The position numbers and the translations under genes were made by a program. Of a stretch of DNA of 35,068 bases, positions 25,197-32,032 are shown in pieces; position 1 is the stretch's first letter, and each line of letters starts with the position of its first letter. The stretch covers positions 1 to 35,068 of IMG/VR virus record IMGVR_UViG_3300043445_000047. One strand, written 5' to 3'. A model generated the notes under the pieces. The model did no database searches. It saw nothing but the letters and a program-made list of their open reading frames with translations, and had not been told where the DNA came from. The stretch is from a virus.

Positions 25197-25218
25197 TCAA
25201 TGAACTTAATCTGATAGT

Positions 25219-25226
25219 TATTTATA
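25219..25226 (-). promoter_or_regulatory. TATAAATA late-type promoter ahead of the structured RNA
   Basis: Exact TATAAATA, followed by ACTATC, on the minus strand, overlapping the stop codon of the 25222-25560 gene. Start expected near 25213, about 30 bases upstream of the structured region. Same stop/promoter overlap as in three virion units. Confidence 0.45.
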
Positions 25227-25560
25227 TCAGGGACTTCAAAATTTTTCTAAGTTTTTTTCTTTTCTTTAATTTGTTAGTTATTGCTTTTCTTAGTGTTGCG
25301 TTTTTAGACACTCCATGTTCATCTTTCCAACACTTAAATCCTCTATTGTTCAAATATTCAACATCATATATAACCAAATTCTTGTATTCATTAGGATTTT
25401 CATCATCGCTTTTAATGGAGTTCTTATGATGATCATTAATCAGCTTATATAGTCTATGCGTAACCTTTTTATTATCCAAGGCTATTTTAAATACTTCCAA
25501 ATTGTCCTCAAAGAATTTTGTTCTGAAAAAATTATCAAGGTTTTTAAAGATTGGTTCCAT
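25222..25560 (-). CDS. Unknown protein, 112 residues, upstream of the structured RNA
   Basis: ATG 25560 behind AGGAGAAGAATT, a good site. Lysine- and asparagine-rich; the final third (SKNATLRKAITNKLKKRKKLRKILKSLI, given in parts) is strongly basic and helical, as in nucleic-acid-binding proteins. It is the only minus-strand gene in the plus-strand block and ends at the promoter of the structured RNA, so it may be the RNA's protein partner (inference). No family recognised. A candidate TTGACA / TAGAAT promoter lies at 25578-25604. Confidence 0.6.
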   Translation of the reverse strand: MEPIFKNLDNFFRTKFFEDNLEVFKIALDNKKVTHRLYKLINDHHKNSIKSDDENPNEYKNLVIYDVEYLNNRGFKCWKDEHGVSKNATLRKAITNKLKKRKKLRKILKSLI

Positions 25561-25577
25561 AATTCTTCTCCTATTTA

Positions 25578-25604
25578 CTATTCTATATCACCTTTTTAAT
25601 TGTC
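25578..25604 (-). promoter_or_regulatory. Possible host-type promoter for the 25560 gene
   Basis: Minus strand: TTGACA (25604-25599) and, 15 bases on, TAGAAT. Spacing is two bases short of ideal, so weak. It follows the T-tract of the terminator at 25606-25672. Confidence 0.35.
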
Positions 25605-25605
25605 A

Positions 25606-25672
25606 ATAAAAAGAAAAACCCTAAGTATTGAAGAAGTTTTTGGCTTATAGGTCAGAACTTCAATACTTAGGG
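25606..25672 (-). terminator. Strong minus-strand hairpin terminator, 15-bp perfect stem
   Basis: CCCTAAGTATTGAAG (25619-25633) and CTTCAATACTTAGGG (25658-25672) pair perfectly around a 24-base loop; minus strand continues TTTTTCTTTTTAT. No minus-strand gene lies upstream for 4 kb, so it may stop antisense transcripts or shield the 25560 gene and RNA from read-through. Plus strand lacks a T-tract. Confidence 0.7.
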
Positions 25673-25828
25673 TCTTCTATGTAGCATTAGACACGACAAC
25701 TTGTATTCGGAGAAATAATCCATTGTTGCTACTCCAATATTATAATGGGAAAAATACAATTGTCAAACTATTTTTTATTTCTAAGGAAAATACAGGATAC
25801 GGGAAGAGGGTGTTTTAGAGGACTTGAA
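25673..25828. other. Gene-free spacer, 25673-25828
   Basis: No reading frame or RNA gene seen. Contains TATAAT at 25741 without a good -35, and a GGAG..CTCC pairing around 25709-25735. Probably holds promoter elements for the small-gene operon. Confidence 0.35.
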
Positions 25829-25836
25829 TATAAATA
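25829..25836 (+). promoter_or_regulatory. TATAAATA late-type promoter of the small-gene operon
   Basis: Exact TATAAATA on the plus strand, 59 bases upstream of ATG 25895. Its leader contains a 7-bp hairpin AATGGTT/AACCATT (25849-25872) directly ahead of the ribosome binding site. Confidence 0.45.
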
Positions 25837-25894
25837 ACAATATATACAATGGTTCATTGAAGACAACCATTAACAACTAAAGGAGAAAAAAGAC

Positions 25895-26395
25895 ATGGCA
25901 TATACACAATTAACAAATTATAAGGATGAAAAGCATGAGCTGAGAATAGAATCTTTTTTGAAGTTTCTAAATCATACATTCTTCCTTATGTTTGGTGATG
26001 AAAAAATAAAAGAAGGAACTTTTCCAAAAATAAAATGTGATGTTCTAGACACTGTCATATCATGGGATGATGAAGCTGTTGCTGCTAGAACACAAAAAGA
26101 GCATGTTGAGAATTATAAAGCTAAGCTAAAGGATGATGAAAAGGCTGCAAAGAGAATCAGAAAAATAAAACATTCAAAATGCAATTTATTTCAATTGAGA
26201 ATAACTAACAACAATAAAGAATTGGGAAACGAGCTGAAGAGACTATTCAAGCTTATATTAAAATCAAAAGTATGCATAGAAAATACCCCTCAATGCTACT
26301 TATATGAGAATAGAATGAGTGGTAAACTTAATTTCAGTCATCCAGGCGGTAAAGAATTGTACATAAGAATAATTTGGATAGGAGAAAACATATGA
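25895..26395 (+). CDS. Unknown protein, 166 residues, first gene of the small-gene operon
   Basis: ATG 25895 behind AAAGGAGAAAAAAG. N-terminal half may be a small folded domain (FLKFLNHTFFLMFGDEK); the centre is strongly charged helix (HVENYKAKLKDDEKAAKRI). Then mixed alpha/beta (FQLRITNNNKELGNELKRL) and a C-terminal strand YIRIIWIGENI. Overlaps the next start by 4 bp (ATGA). No family recognised. First gene of a run joined by overlaps, so products are probably needed in similar amounts. Confidence 0.6.
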   Translation: MAYTQLTNYKDEKHELRIESFLKFLNHTFFLMFGDEKIKEGTFPKIKCDVLDTVISWDDEAVAARTQKEHVENYKAKLKDDEKAAKRIRKIKHSKCNLFQLRITNNNKELGNELKRLFKLILKSKVCIENTPQCYLYENRMSGKLNFSHPGGKELYIRIIWIGENI

Positions 26396-26679
26396 AAAGA
26401 CTAATAACAGCACTAATAAAAGGTGGAGATATTGAACAGACTATCAATGAATTGGAGGAGTATTTTGGCATGGATAAGTGGAAAAAGCCTTATGCAGTTG
26501 ATATTTCTTATGATGTCTATGGTGGTGAATATATCCCTAAATTGCAGCTTAGTATATCAGAACTTGAGGGTGGAAAAACCCGATTGGCTGCTGAAGAATT
26601 TGAAGGGGCTGAAAAAGAAGTACACGATATAAACGGAACACTATGGACTGTTTTTAAATTCAAGGAGGCAGGAGAATGA
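26392..26679 (+). CDS. Unknown protein, 95 residues
   Basis: ATG 26392 with AGGAG seven bases upstream; a TTG further up (26374) was rejected. Starts MKRLITALIKGGDIEQTINE, followed by a beta-rich, acidic part (DISYDVYGGEYIPKLQLSIS) and IN GTLWTVFKFKEAGE. Compact alpha/beta character, soluble. Overlaps both neighbours by 4 bp. Not recognised. Confidence 0.6.
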   Translation: MKRLITALIKGGDIEQTINELEEYFGMDKWKKPYAVDISYDVYGGEYIPKLQLSISELEGGKTRLAAEEFEGAEKEVHDINGTLWTVFKFKEAGE

Positions 26680-26924
26680 AAAAATTTGTAGGAGCAGTAG
26701 AATTTGGAGAATTAAGGGAATTAATACTAATCGACCTGATTAAGAATCGAGAACTTTATCTTGGACGAACACTCAACCTTGCTGAAATGGAGGTATTACA
26801 TCAGTCCGCTGATATATTATTTGCAAAGATAATGAGGGAACATCGTGAAAACATTGAAAAGCAGAAGGCGGCATTTCAAGAGCAGACAAGGAGAATAAAA
26901 GCGAATATGGAGGAAGTGAAATGA
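26676..26924 (+). CDS. Small helical protein, 82 residues
   Basis: ATG 26676 overlapping the previous stop, GGAGA immediately upstream. Nearly all helical: a helix FGELRELILIDLIKNREL, then a coiled coil (HRENIEKQKAAFQEQTRRI) over the last 30 residues. Could be a small adapter or regulator. Next gene overlaps by 4 bp. Confidence 0.58.
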   Translation: MKKFVGAVEFGELRELILIDLIKNRELYLGRTLNLAEMEVLHQSADILFAKIMREHRENIEKQKAAFQEQTRRIKANMEEVK

Positions 26925-27346
26925 TATATACAAGCTCAATGAAAGGCAGACAAAATTACGGATCGAGGGACTACAATTCCTTGATTCAGGAAGTCTTAAC
27001 AGTAGCAACCGCCAGGAATGCGGTCGTACTTGATATGAAGTTTTGCTTAAAACCTGATATAGCTGAAGCCTCTGAATGGGCTAAAAATGTAACGGAAAAC
27101 TACAATCCTGAAGTTAAAGCTAAAATTCAATATTTAGATAAGAGCTGGGATTTGAAAACTGACGAAATATATATTCGGGAAATTGTTCAGCTACTAAAAA
27201 CAGACTATGAAAATGAAAGAACAAGGGAAGAAGTGTCGAGTTTCCCTGTTCAAATCTATATTGAAGCAACATTAAAAGATGTACCAAGGAAAGCAGAATA
27301 CGACATAATGTTGTGTGACAAAAAATATAACATAATGAGGCTATGA
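26921..27346 (+). CDS. Unknown protein, 141 residues
   Basis: ATG 26921 in ATGA overlap, GGAGG nine bases upstream. Starts MIYTSSMKGRQNYGSRDYNS; helix LIQEVLTVATARNAVV; C-terminal beta pair PVQIYIEATLKDVPRKAEY and DIMLCDKKYNI. Mixed fold, no motif. Next gene begins in 4-bp overlap. Confidence 0.58.
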   Translation: MIYTSSMKGRQNYGSRDYNSLIQEVLTVATARNAVVLDMKFCLKPDIAEASEWAKNVTENYNPEVKAKIQYLDKSWDLKTDEIYIREIVQLLKTDYENERTREEVSSFPVQIYIEATLKDVPRKAEYDIMLCDKKYNIMRL

Positions 27347-27720
27347 AAGAAATTAACCCTAACAAAGAAGGAAACAAAATGAGAATCGCAACACAGCTTG
27401 AAATAAAGGAATCAGAAATAAAAGAAGCAAAAGCTAAAGCAATCGAAGCATTAAAAGAACATGCTGAAAAGGATGGATTGAAAATTATTGGACCAATTGA
27501 AACTATGATATATGATCATGCCCCTAGACTGGTCATGGAACACCTAGGTGATGTTGATCCTATATTGGCAAAATTGAAGGATATTCGTGCTGAATATCGG
27601 ACACTTGAAGATGATGAGAAATGGAATGCCTTCGTAAATAATAACAAAGAGAAATTAAAGGATTGCAAAAGAATTGTCAGAATTTTTTGTGATGCAGTAA
27701 AAGTAGAAGAAGCAGGTTGA
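27343..27720 (+). CDS. Unknown acidic helical protein, 125 residues
   Basis: Start ATG 27343 follows the overlap rule of this operon; the ATG at 27379 (GAAGGAAAC ahead) is a good alternative and would give 113 residues. Lysine/glutamate-rich helices (IKESEIKEAKAKAIEALKEH), a central segment GPIETMIYDHAPRLVMEHL and a final helix NKEKLKDCKRIVRIF. No family recognised. Confidence 0.55.
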   Translation: MKEINPNKEGNKMRIATQLEIKESEIKEAKAKAIEALKEHAEKDGLKIIGPIETMIYDHAPRLVMEHLGDVDPILAKLKDIRAEYRTLEDDEKWNAFVNNNKEKLKDCKRIVRIFCDAVKVEEAG

Positions 27721-27729
27721 GGATATAAA

Positions 27730-27837
27730 ATGAAACCAAAAATTGCCTTCAGAATCCGTAGAATCGTTCATGCAATATTCAGAAGGCAATTGTTGGAGGT
27801 GTATCACTATTATTATGCAATTGATTTTAAGGATTAA
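27730..27837 (+). CDS. Very small basic protein, 35 residues
   Basis: ATG 27730 with TGAGGA upstream, TAA at 27837, and the next gene starts two bases later. Translates MKPKIAFRIRRIVHAIFRRQ at the start: a basic amphipathic helix, then VYHYYYAIDF. It could bind nucleic acid or membrane. Small size makes it uncertain, but the tight spacing and good binding site favour a real gene. Confidence 0.45.
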   Translation: MKPKIAFRIRRIVHAIFRRQLLEVYHYYYAIDFKD

Positions 27838-27839
27838 AA

Positions 27840-28424
27840 ATGGAAGAAAAGCTACCAAAAGGCATATATCTTAAAGACGGAAGGTTTTATAAGGTGTCCT
27901 ATTATAATCCTAACTTAAAGAAAGTTGAATATGTTGGTTCGTCAACTACTTTAGAAGAAGCAATCCGAATCAGAGACGAATATGTGAATAGTGGTTATAT
28001 GAATAAGGCTGGAGGTGGAGTATTTGGAAAGAAGTGGGACGGATGGAAAAGGGAAGAAATAGACGGAAAAATGGTTGATGTCCTTTACGATTTGGATGCA
28101 TTTTATGAATATATAATGGCCGAAGAAAAAGAAAAACTCCGAACGATAAAGGTTGAAGAGGAAGAAACGGAAGAAAATGATGATGAAATTGAAAAAACTG
28201 TAAAAGAAAAACCAATACAATGGGCAACCCCTACAGATTATAAAAGAGTATTCATGAGAAAGGGAGGGTCTTACTTCTATACATTGAAGGGCGCTAAAAA
28301 ATATTTCGGGTGGTATATGAATATTGATGATGCTTTATATGCACATTTGCTCCACGAATATTTAGGTGAATATGAATACGGTTCTATGAAACCCTGCAAA
28401 AATACTAGAAAAAAAAGTTGTTAG
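27840..28424 (+). CDS. Protein with two AP2-like DNA-binding domains
   Basis: 194 residues, ATG 27840. Residues 7-48 (KGIYLKDGRFYKVSYYN, YVGSSTTLEEAIRIRDEY) match the AP2 fold: three strands and a helix. A second, weaker copy lies at 136-175 (RVFMRKGGSYFYT, YFGWYMNIDDALYAHLLHEY). Between them is a very acidic linker (KVEEEETEENDDEIEKT). AP2 domains in phages usually accompany homing endonucleases, but no nuclease motif is present. It may be a remnant or a free-standing binder. Confidence 0.6.
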   Translation: MEEKLPKGIYLKDGRFYKVSYYNPNLKKVEYVGSSTTLEEAIRIRDEYVNSGYMNKAGGGVFGKKWDGWKREEIDGKMVDVLYDLDAFYEYIMAEEKEKLRTIKVEEEETEENDDEIEKTVKEKPIQWATPTDYKRVFMRKGGSYFYTLKGAKKYFGWYMNIDDALYAHLLHEYLGEYEYGSMKPCKNTRKKSC

Positions 28425-28441
28425 GAAATTGCCCTAAGTTA

Positions 28442-28449
28442 TATAAATA
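28442..28449 (+). promoter_or_regulatory. TATAAATA late-type promoter before the HNH gene
   Basis: Exact TATAAATA, 39 bases upstream of ATG 28488. The flanking bases match those around the sigma gene promoter: CCCTAA, five to six bases, then TATAAATAA in both. Confidence 0.5.
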
Positions 28450-28487
28450 AAAGTATAACAAGCATAACACGACAAGGAGAAATGATT

Positions 28488-29009
28488 ATGCAAAACAACT
28501 TTGAAGACTTAATCGAAATAATTCCTGGAATATACTATAACAAGAAGAACGGAAAACCATTTTCTACAAGAAAGCCAGGTGGAGGTTACTATCCAAAACC
28601 AAGACCACTATGCTCTCAGGATAAAGACGGATATATGAAGATATCAAATGAAGGTAAAGGCATATTATGGCATCGCGCAGTTTATGAATACTTCTATGGA
28701 GAGATTCCTAAAGGTAAAGTTATAGATCACAAGGACAACGATACAAAAAACAACCTTATAAGCAATCTCCAGTTGTCCGACATAGCAGCAAATGTCCAAA
28801 AAAGAAAAATGCAAAAAAATTCAACAACAGGACTGGCAGGAGTGACCTTGAGAGCATGTGGTAGATATTATGCTCAGCTACAAGTAAACAAAAAGCAATT
28901 GCACTTAGGATCATATGAGACTAAAGAAGAGGCTTACGCTGCTTACTTGGCTGCAAAGAGAGTATTGCATGGTAAAGAATCAATAGCACCTTTGGAGCAC
29001 GGTAAATGA
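28488..29009 (+). CDS. HNH homing endonuclease with C-terminal AP2 domain
   Basis: 173 residues from ATG 28488 (AAGGAG eight bases upstream); the ATG at 28482 sits too close to it. HNH core: LWHRAVYEYFYGEIPKGK with H62, IDHKDNDTKNN with D80, H81 and N84, and NLQLSD with N93. AP2 domain at about 114-160 (GLAGVTLRACGRYYAQL, LGSYETKEEAYAAYLAAKR). This pair is the well-known mobile homing endonuclease type of phages. It has its own late-type promoter. Overlaps the next small gene by 4 bp. Confidence 0.85.
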   Translation: MQNNFEDLIEIIPGIYYNKKNGKPFSTRKPGGGYYPKPRPLCSQDKDGYMKISNEGKGILWHRAVYEYFYGEIPKGKVIDHKDNDTKNNLISNLQLSDIAANVQKRKMQKNSTTGLAGVTLRACGRYYAQLQVNKKQLHLGSYETKEEAYAAYLAAKRVLHGKESIAPLEHGK

Positions 29010-29161
29010 ACCACGACATCCGTCAAAATTTAATAGACTATTATACTCTCTTATTAAATAGAGACTTAAAACCATCAGAAATAAAAGTAATCGATGAATG
29101 CTCACAAAAAATACAGGAGAAAATAGATGCTAAAACAATACGCAACCGTTCTGAAGTTTGA
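29006..29161 (+). CDS. Small protein, 51 residues, unknown
   Basis: ATG 29006 overlaps the endonuclease stop (ATGA); TGA at 29161 lies 35 bases inside the next gene. Sequence begins MNHDIRQNLIDYYTLLLNRD and continues LKPSEIKVIDECSQKI; helical and charged. Good overlap linkage and protein-like composition support it as a gene missed by length limits. Function unknown. Confidence 0.55.
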   Translation: MNHDIRQNLIDYYTLLLNRDLKPSEIKVIDECSQKIQEKIDAKTIRNRSEV

Positions 29162-29612
29162 TCATAAAGGAAGACCTGTGGAAGAATTCCGATTGCATTT
29201 CGAATTGGAAGAGAACATGTCATTTTTCGATTGGTCAACTCTCCGACAGAATATATTCAGAGAATTGCATGAAAATTACTACAAAACCTGGACAAGTCTA
29301 TGCAGAGAATGGTCTGAAAATGATGATGATATGAAAGGGGCAGTATTGGTGAGATGCCCTATTAAAGAAACTGACGAAAAGATATTCTCTACATTGCCTA
29401 AGCTGCCTATTCCTAATAGCAAGAAAAATGCTGGTGCAAAAATTAAAACAACCAAGGCATCAACTAAAAGTGGAATTAAAGGTGTGATCCCTAATGGTAA
29501 ATCCTGGACTGCAAAAGGATACAGAAATAGAAAGCAACATTATTTAGGCACATTCAAGACTATAGAAGAGGCACGACAGGCAGTTCTTGACTTCGGAAAG
29601 ACACCAGTATAA
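29127..29612 (+). CDS. Protein with C-terminal AP2-like domain
   Basis: 161 residues, ATG 29127 behind CAGGAGAAAATAG. N-terminal half unrecognised, with a helix LRQNIFRELHENYYKTW. AP2-like domain at about 114-156 (SGIKGVIPNGKSWTAKG, YLGTFKTIEEARQAVLDF). Third AP2 protein in 1.8 kb, but no HNH or GIY-YIG motif. Could be a transcription regulator or a degenerate homing protein. Confidence 0.6.
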   Translation: MLKQYATVLKFDHKGRPVEEFRLHFELEENMSFFDWSTLRQNIFRELHENYYKTWTSLCREWSENDDDMKGAVLVRCPIKETDEKIFSTLPKLPIPNSKKNAGAKIKTTKASTKSGIKGVIPNGKSWTAKGYRNRKQHYLGTFKTIEEARQAVLDFGKTPV

Positions 29613-29640
29613 TTCGCGAAACAACGATGGAGAATAAAAT

Positions 29641-29922
29641 ATGAAGAGTCTCTTGGCACCCTTATCAATAATCGCATTCATAATTTTGCTTGCTTTATGG
29701 TGGAATTATGAGGAGAGAAAAGAAGCATCCAGAATGAGAGAGACTACTGAGCTTCGGAAGGAAATACAAAAGGAGAGGATAAAAAACAATTTGCAGGATG
29801 CTAAGAGACTACAAGAACGTATACAAAAGGCTAATGAAGAAGCCATTAAAAAGAGAGACGATGCGATTATTCGGGGGCAGAAGAACGAGTGGGAGTCGAA
29901 TCGCTTGAGACACTTCCCTTGA
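29641..29922 (+). CDS. Membrane-anchored coiled-coil protein, possible i-spanin
   Basis: 93 residues, ATG 29641 with GGAG ten bases ahead. Residues 4-21 (LLAPLSIIAFIILLALWW) form one N-terminal membrane helix; the rest is charged coiled coil (RETTELRKEIQKERIKNN, ERIQKANEEAIKKRDD). That is the layout of Rz-type inner-membrane spanins which fuse membranes at lysis in Gram-negative hosts; no partner lipoprotein was found. The last 56 bases overlap the end of the portal gene on the other strand, a tail-to-tail overlap. Lysis role inferred. Confidence 0.5.
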   Translation: MKSLLAPLSIIAFIILLALWWNYEERKEASRMRETTELRKEIQKERIKNNLQDAKRLQERIQKANEEAIKKRDDAIIRGQKNEWESNRLRHFP

Positions 29923-31120
29923 CGTATAATCTTCTAAATTCTTCGACTGCATATTGCTTTATGTCATCAGGAACACCTAATGCCAATATGTCTCTCAATT
30001 TCAAGATTTCTTCCGAGTAATCAACAGGTAAGAAATCACGATTGTATACTACTTCTTCATCAATTCCCATAAGTCTATTCAATTCGTTTTCCCCTGCTTC
30101 CATCATAGTAGCCATCTTATTTGCGAACAGATAGAATTTTTCACGATCCAATTTTAATGCGATTCCACTGACATTTGTAACAGGGTCAGCATTCATACCA
30201 ACTGAACGATATAATGCGTGCTCTTCATCTTTTATAGATTCTCTGATGGAGTCTGCTTGAGACTTATCAGATCCAAGTCTATCGATCTTAATTTGATCAC
30301 GAACTGTCAAAATTCTTTTGTTTCCTACTGTATAGCCTTTACTTCTTGAACCTTCCTCTTCTTCTTGGTCATTAATACCTGAGAATACGAAGCGAGTGAA
30401 TACGTTTGAATATATCTCTTCTGTCAATAATGAATCCAGATTGGCCAATTTCTTTTGTATATTTGAGATTGATGATATGAAAGAAGCATTAGCGATATCC
30501 AGTGATAATTTTACCAATGGAACACCATCAAAGTAATGAACACCTTCTTCCATGGATTTTACAACATTCTTGTCATCAACCTTTATATCAATGAATTCTT
30601 CCTTATTCAGATAACGATAGAACGATTCTCCCATATCATCAACCATTTTTATGATTGCTTCAAATAGCTCACCATCAACTTCTGTATAATTCACAACCGA
30701 ATCTGCAGGTGCGAAGAATGAATATAATTCTGATGCTTGGGCCTGCGATACCATTCCAGTTTCCGACATGCTCCAAGTACCCAACCAACCAACACCATCT
30801 ATCAAAACATTTTCAAGTGCTTTGCTTCTCCAAGGCTGTTCTGGTCCTTCTGGTTCTTGTCTCAAGACTATAGAAACATATTGATCAACAATAGGTCCTA
30901 CATAATTTCTTGGCTTACAACGAGTTAATCTTTTATTGTAATCAATTCTCTCTTCGCAGTCATGACGAACTATCATATTTTCGCCAATTGCATCAACTTC
31001 ATGAGGATAGTTTTCATCAACTGAATAAGAAACCCTCCAGAAATTTATTTTTCTGGCAAGCTCTTTCCAGCCTGGAAGCTTGGGAAGCTCTTTATTCAGC
31101 AGGATGTTTTCTTTTATCAT
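29867..31120 (-). CDS. Portal protein
   Basis: 417 residues, ATG 31120 behind TTAGGATAAAA. Portal-like features: an N-terminal helical region with RKINFWRVSYSVDENYP, KPRNYVGPIVDQYVSIVLRQE (start of the wing/clip), beta segment YSFFAPADSVVNYTEVDGE, and a long helix LANASFISSISNIQKKLANL (as DIANASFISSISNIQKKLAN) with DSLLTEEIYSNVFTRFVF. The C-terminal helix region ends VPDDIKQYAVEEFRRLY. This is the pattern of DUF4055/SPP1-like portals. The portal ring is the DNA gateway in the capsid. Its position, last after the tail tube and far from terminase and capsid, is unusual. Confidence 0.75.
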   Translation of the reverse strand: MIKENILLNKELPKLPGWKELARKINFWRVSYSVDENYPHEVDAIGENMIVRHDCEERIDYNKRLTRCKPRNYVGPIVDQYVSIVLRQEPEGPEQPWRSKALENVLIDGVGWLGTWSMSETGMVSQAQASELYSFFAPADSVVNYTEVDGELFEAIIKMVDDMGESFYRYLNKEEFIDIKVDDKNVVKSMEEGVHYFDGVPLVKLSLDIANASFISSISNIQKKLANLDSLLTEEIYSNVFTRFVFSGINDQEEEEGSRSKGYTVGNKRILTVRDQIKIDRLGSDKSQADSIRESIKDEEHALYRSVGMNADPVTNVSGIALKLDREKFYLFANKMATMMEAGENELNRLMGIDEEVVYNRDFLPVDYSEEILKLRDILALGVPDDIKQYAVEEFRRLYVKGSVSSDSTPTRSSAPE

Positions 31121-31144
31121 TTTTTTATCCTAATATTATGATTC

Positions 31145-31570
31145 TCAGGCTATTACTTTTCCAAGAGGATAGTTGTTATCATCAGACCAACATTCGAAGT
31201 TGAGAGTAACAGTACCCGCCCCGTCTGTTGGAATTTCAGAAGTGATGTCAACTAGAACTGCATTATCACAAGTAAAAGTCATTGTACCTGCAGCCATCGC
31301 ACTACCTTTACCTCTCTCTTTTCCTTTCAATACCAAAGTAGCGTTCTTACCGCTCTGGAATTTAGTCACATCGAGTGCTTGATTTTGTAATGTCGCACTT
31401 ACGGTAACTAAGATAGCATCGCTTACGATCTTATTGACGTAGCGGCTTCCATCTGTGGTTAGTCTTGTAGTTGTTGATGTTTCATTTATAGAGAAACTGA
31501 TCCCGTCAAGTAAAGTCTCACCATCGAAAGTGCTACCTGGCTCCAAGGAATATGTTGTTGCTTCTGTCAT
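31145..31570 (-). CDS. Major tail tube protein candidate
   Basis: 141 residues, ATG 31570 behind TAGGAGCAACTAAC. All-beta with alternating hydrophobic strands (TFDGETLLDGISFSI, GRATLVLKGKERGKG-like, FTCDNAVLVDITSEI) and a C-terminal strand VTLNFECWSDDN, the pattern of tail tube proteins. Its own promoter (31595-31604) sits within the end of the preceding gene and permits high expression. Located after connector and completion genes, before portal. Confidence 0.6.
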   Translation of the reverse strand: MTEATTYSLEPGSTFDGETLLDGISFSINETSTTTRLTTDGSRYVNKIVSDAILVTVSATLQNQALDVTKFQSGKNATLVLKGKERGKGSAMAAGTMTFTCDNAVLVDITSEIPTDGAGTVTLNFECWSDDNNYPLGKVIA

Positions 31571-31585
31571 TGTTAGTTGCTCCTA

Positions 31586-32032
31586 TTATATTATAGTATT
31601 TATCGTGTTCGCCTTAGAATGCAGCATACCACCCTTCTGCATTCTCTCATACCAAATGTCTCTCCAGATTTTCAATTCTTTCCTGTCTGGTTGGGTGAAA
31701 TCTCTTCCCATATTGATTTGATAAATGCCATATTTTGGGAAGTCTAATAGCAATTCTCCTCTGGCATTCACTTTACTGCTTGTGAGAAGCTCTCTCATGA
31801 GACGACCCGAAGCATAAAGCTGTGGAAGAGCGCCCAATAATTCCCTTTTTCTTCTTTCATATTCAAAAGTATTAGGCTTATATCGTTCTCCGTTTGCAGT
31901 CTCAAAATGCTTCTCGATTCTATTTCTGAGATAATCATAAGCAGCTTCTTTCCTGCTCTCCGTTATATCTTCTTGTAAATGATTCAATCTGTTTTGAAAG
32001 CCTTCAGGAGTTACGGTTGCATTAAAGACCAT
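31586..32032 (-). CDS. Tail completion / head-tail joining protein (HK97 gp10-like position)
   Basis: 148 residues, ATG 32032 overlapping the stop of the preceding gene (TAATG). Helical N-terminal two thirds (QNRLNHLQEDITESRKEAAY, EYERRKRELLGALPQL), then LTSSKVNARGELLLDFPKYG, and a basic C-terminus. Such genes lie between connector and tail tube in siphophages. The promoter for the tail tube gene lies in its last codons. Assignment by position. Confidence 0.45.
   Translation of the reverse strand: MVFNATVTPEGFQNRLNHLQEDITESRKEAAYDYLRNRIEKHFETANGERYKPNTFEYERRKRELLGALPQLYASGRLMRELLTSSKVNARGELLLDFPKYGIYQINMGRDFTQPDRKELKIWRDIWYERMQKGGMLHSKANTINTII
31595..31604 (-). promoter_or_regulatory. Late promoter GATAAATACT, copy 9 (tail tube and portal)
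   Basis: Exact decamer inside the final codons of the 32032 gene, followed by ATAATATAATAGGAG and ATG 31570. Allows separate high expression of the tail tube and portal. Confidence 0.75.
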
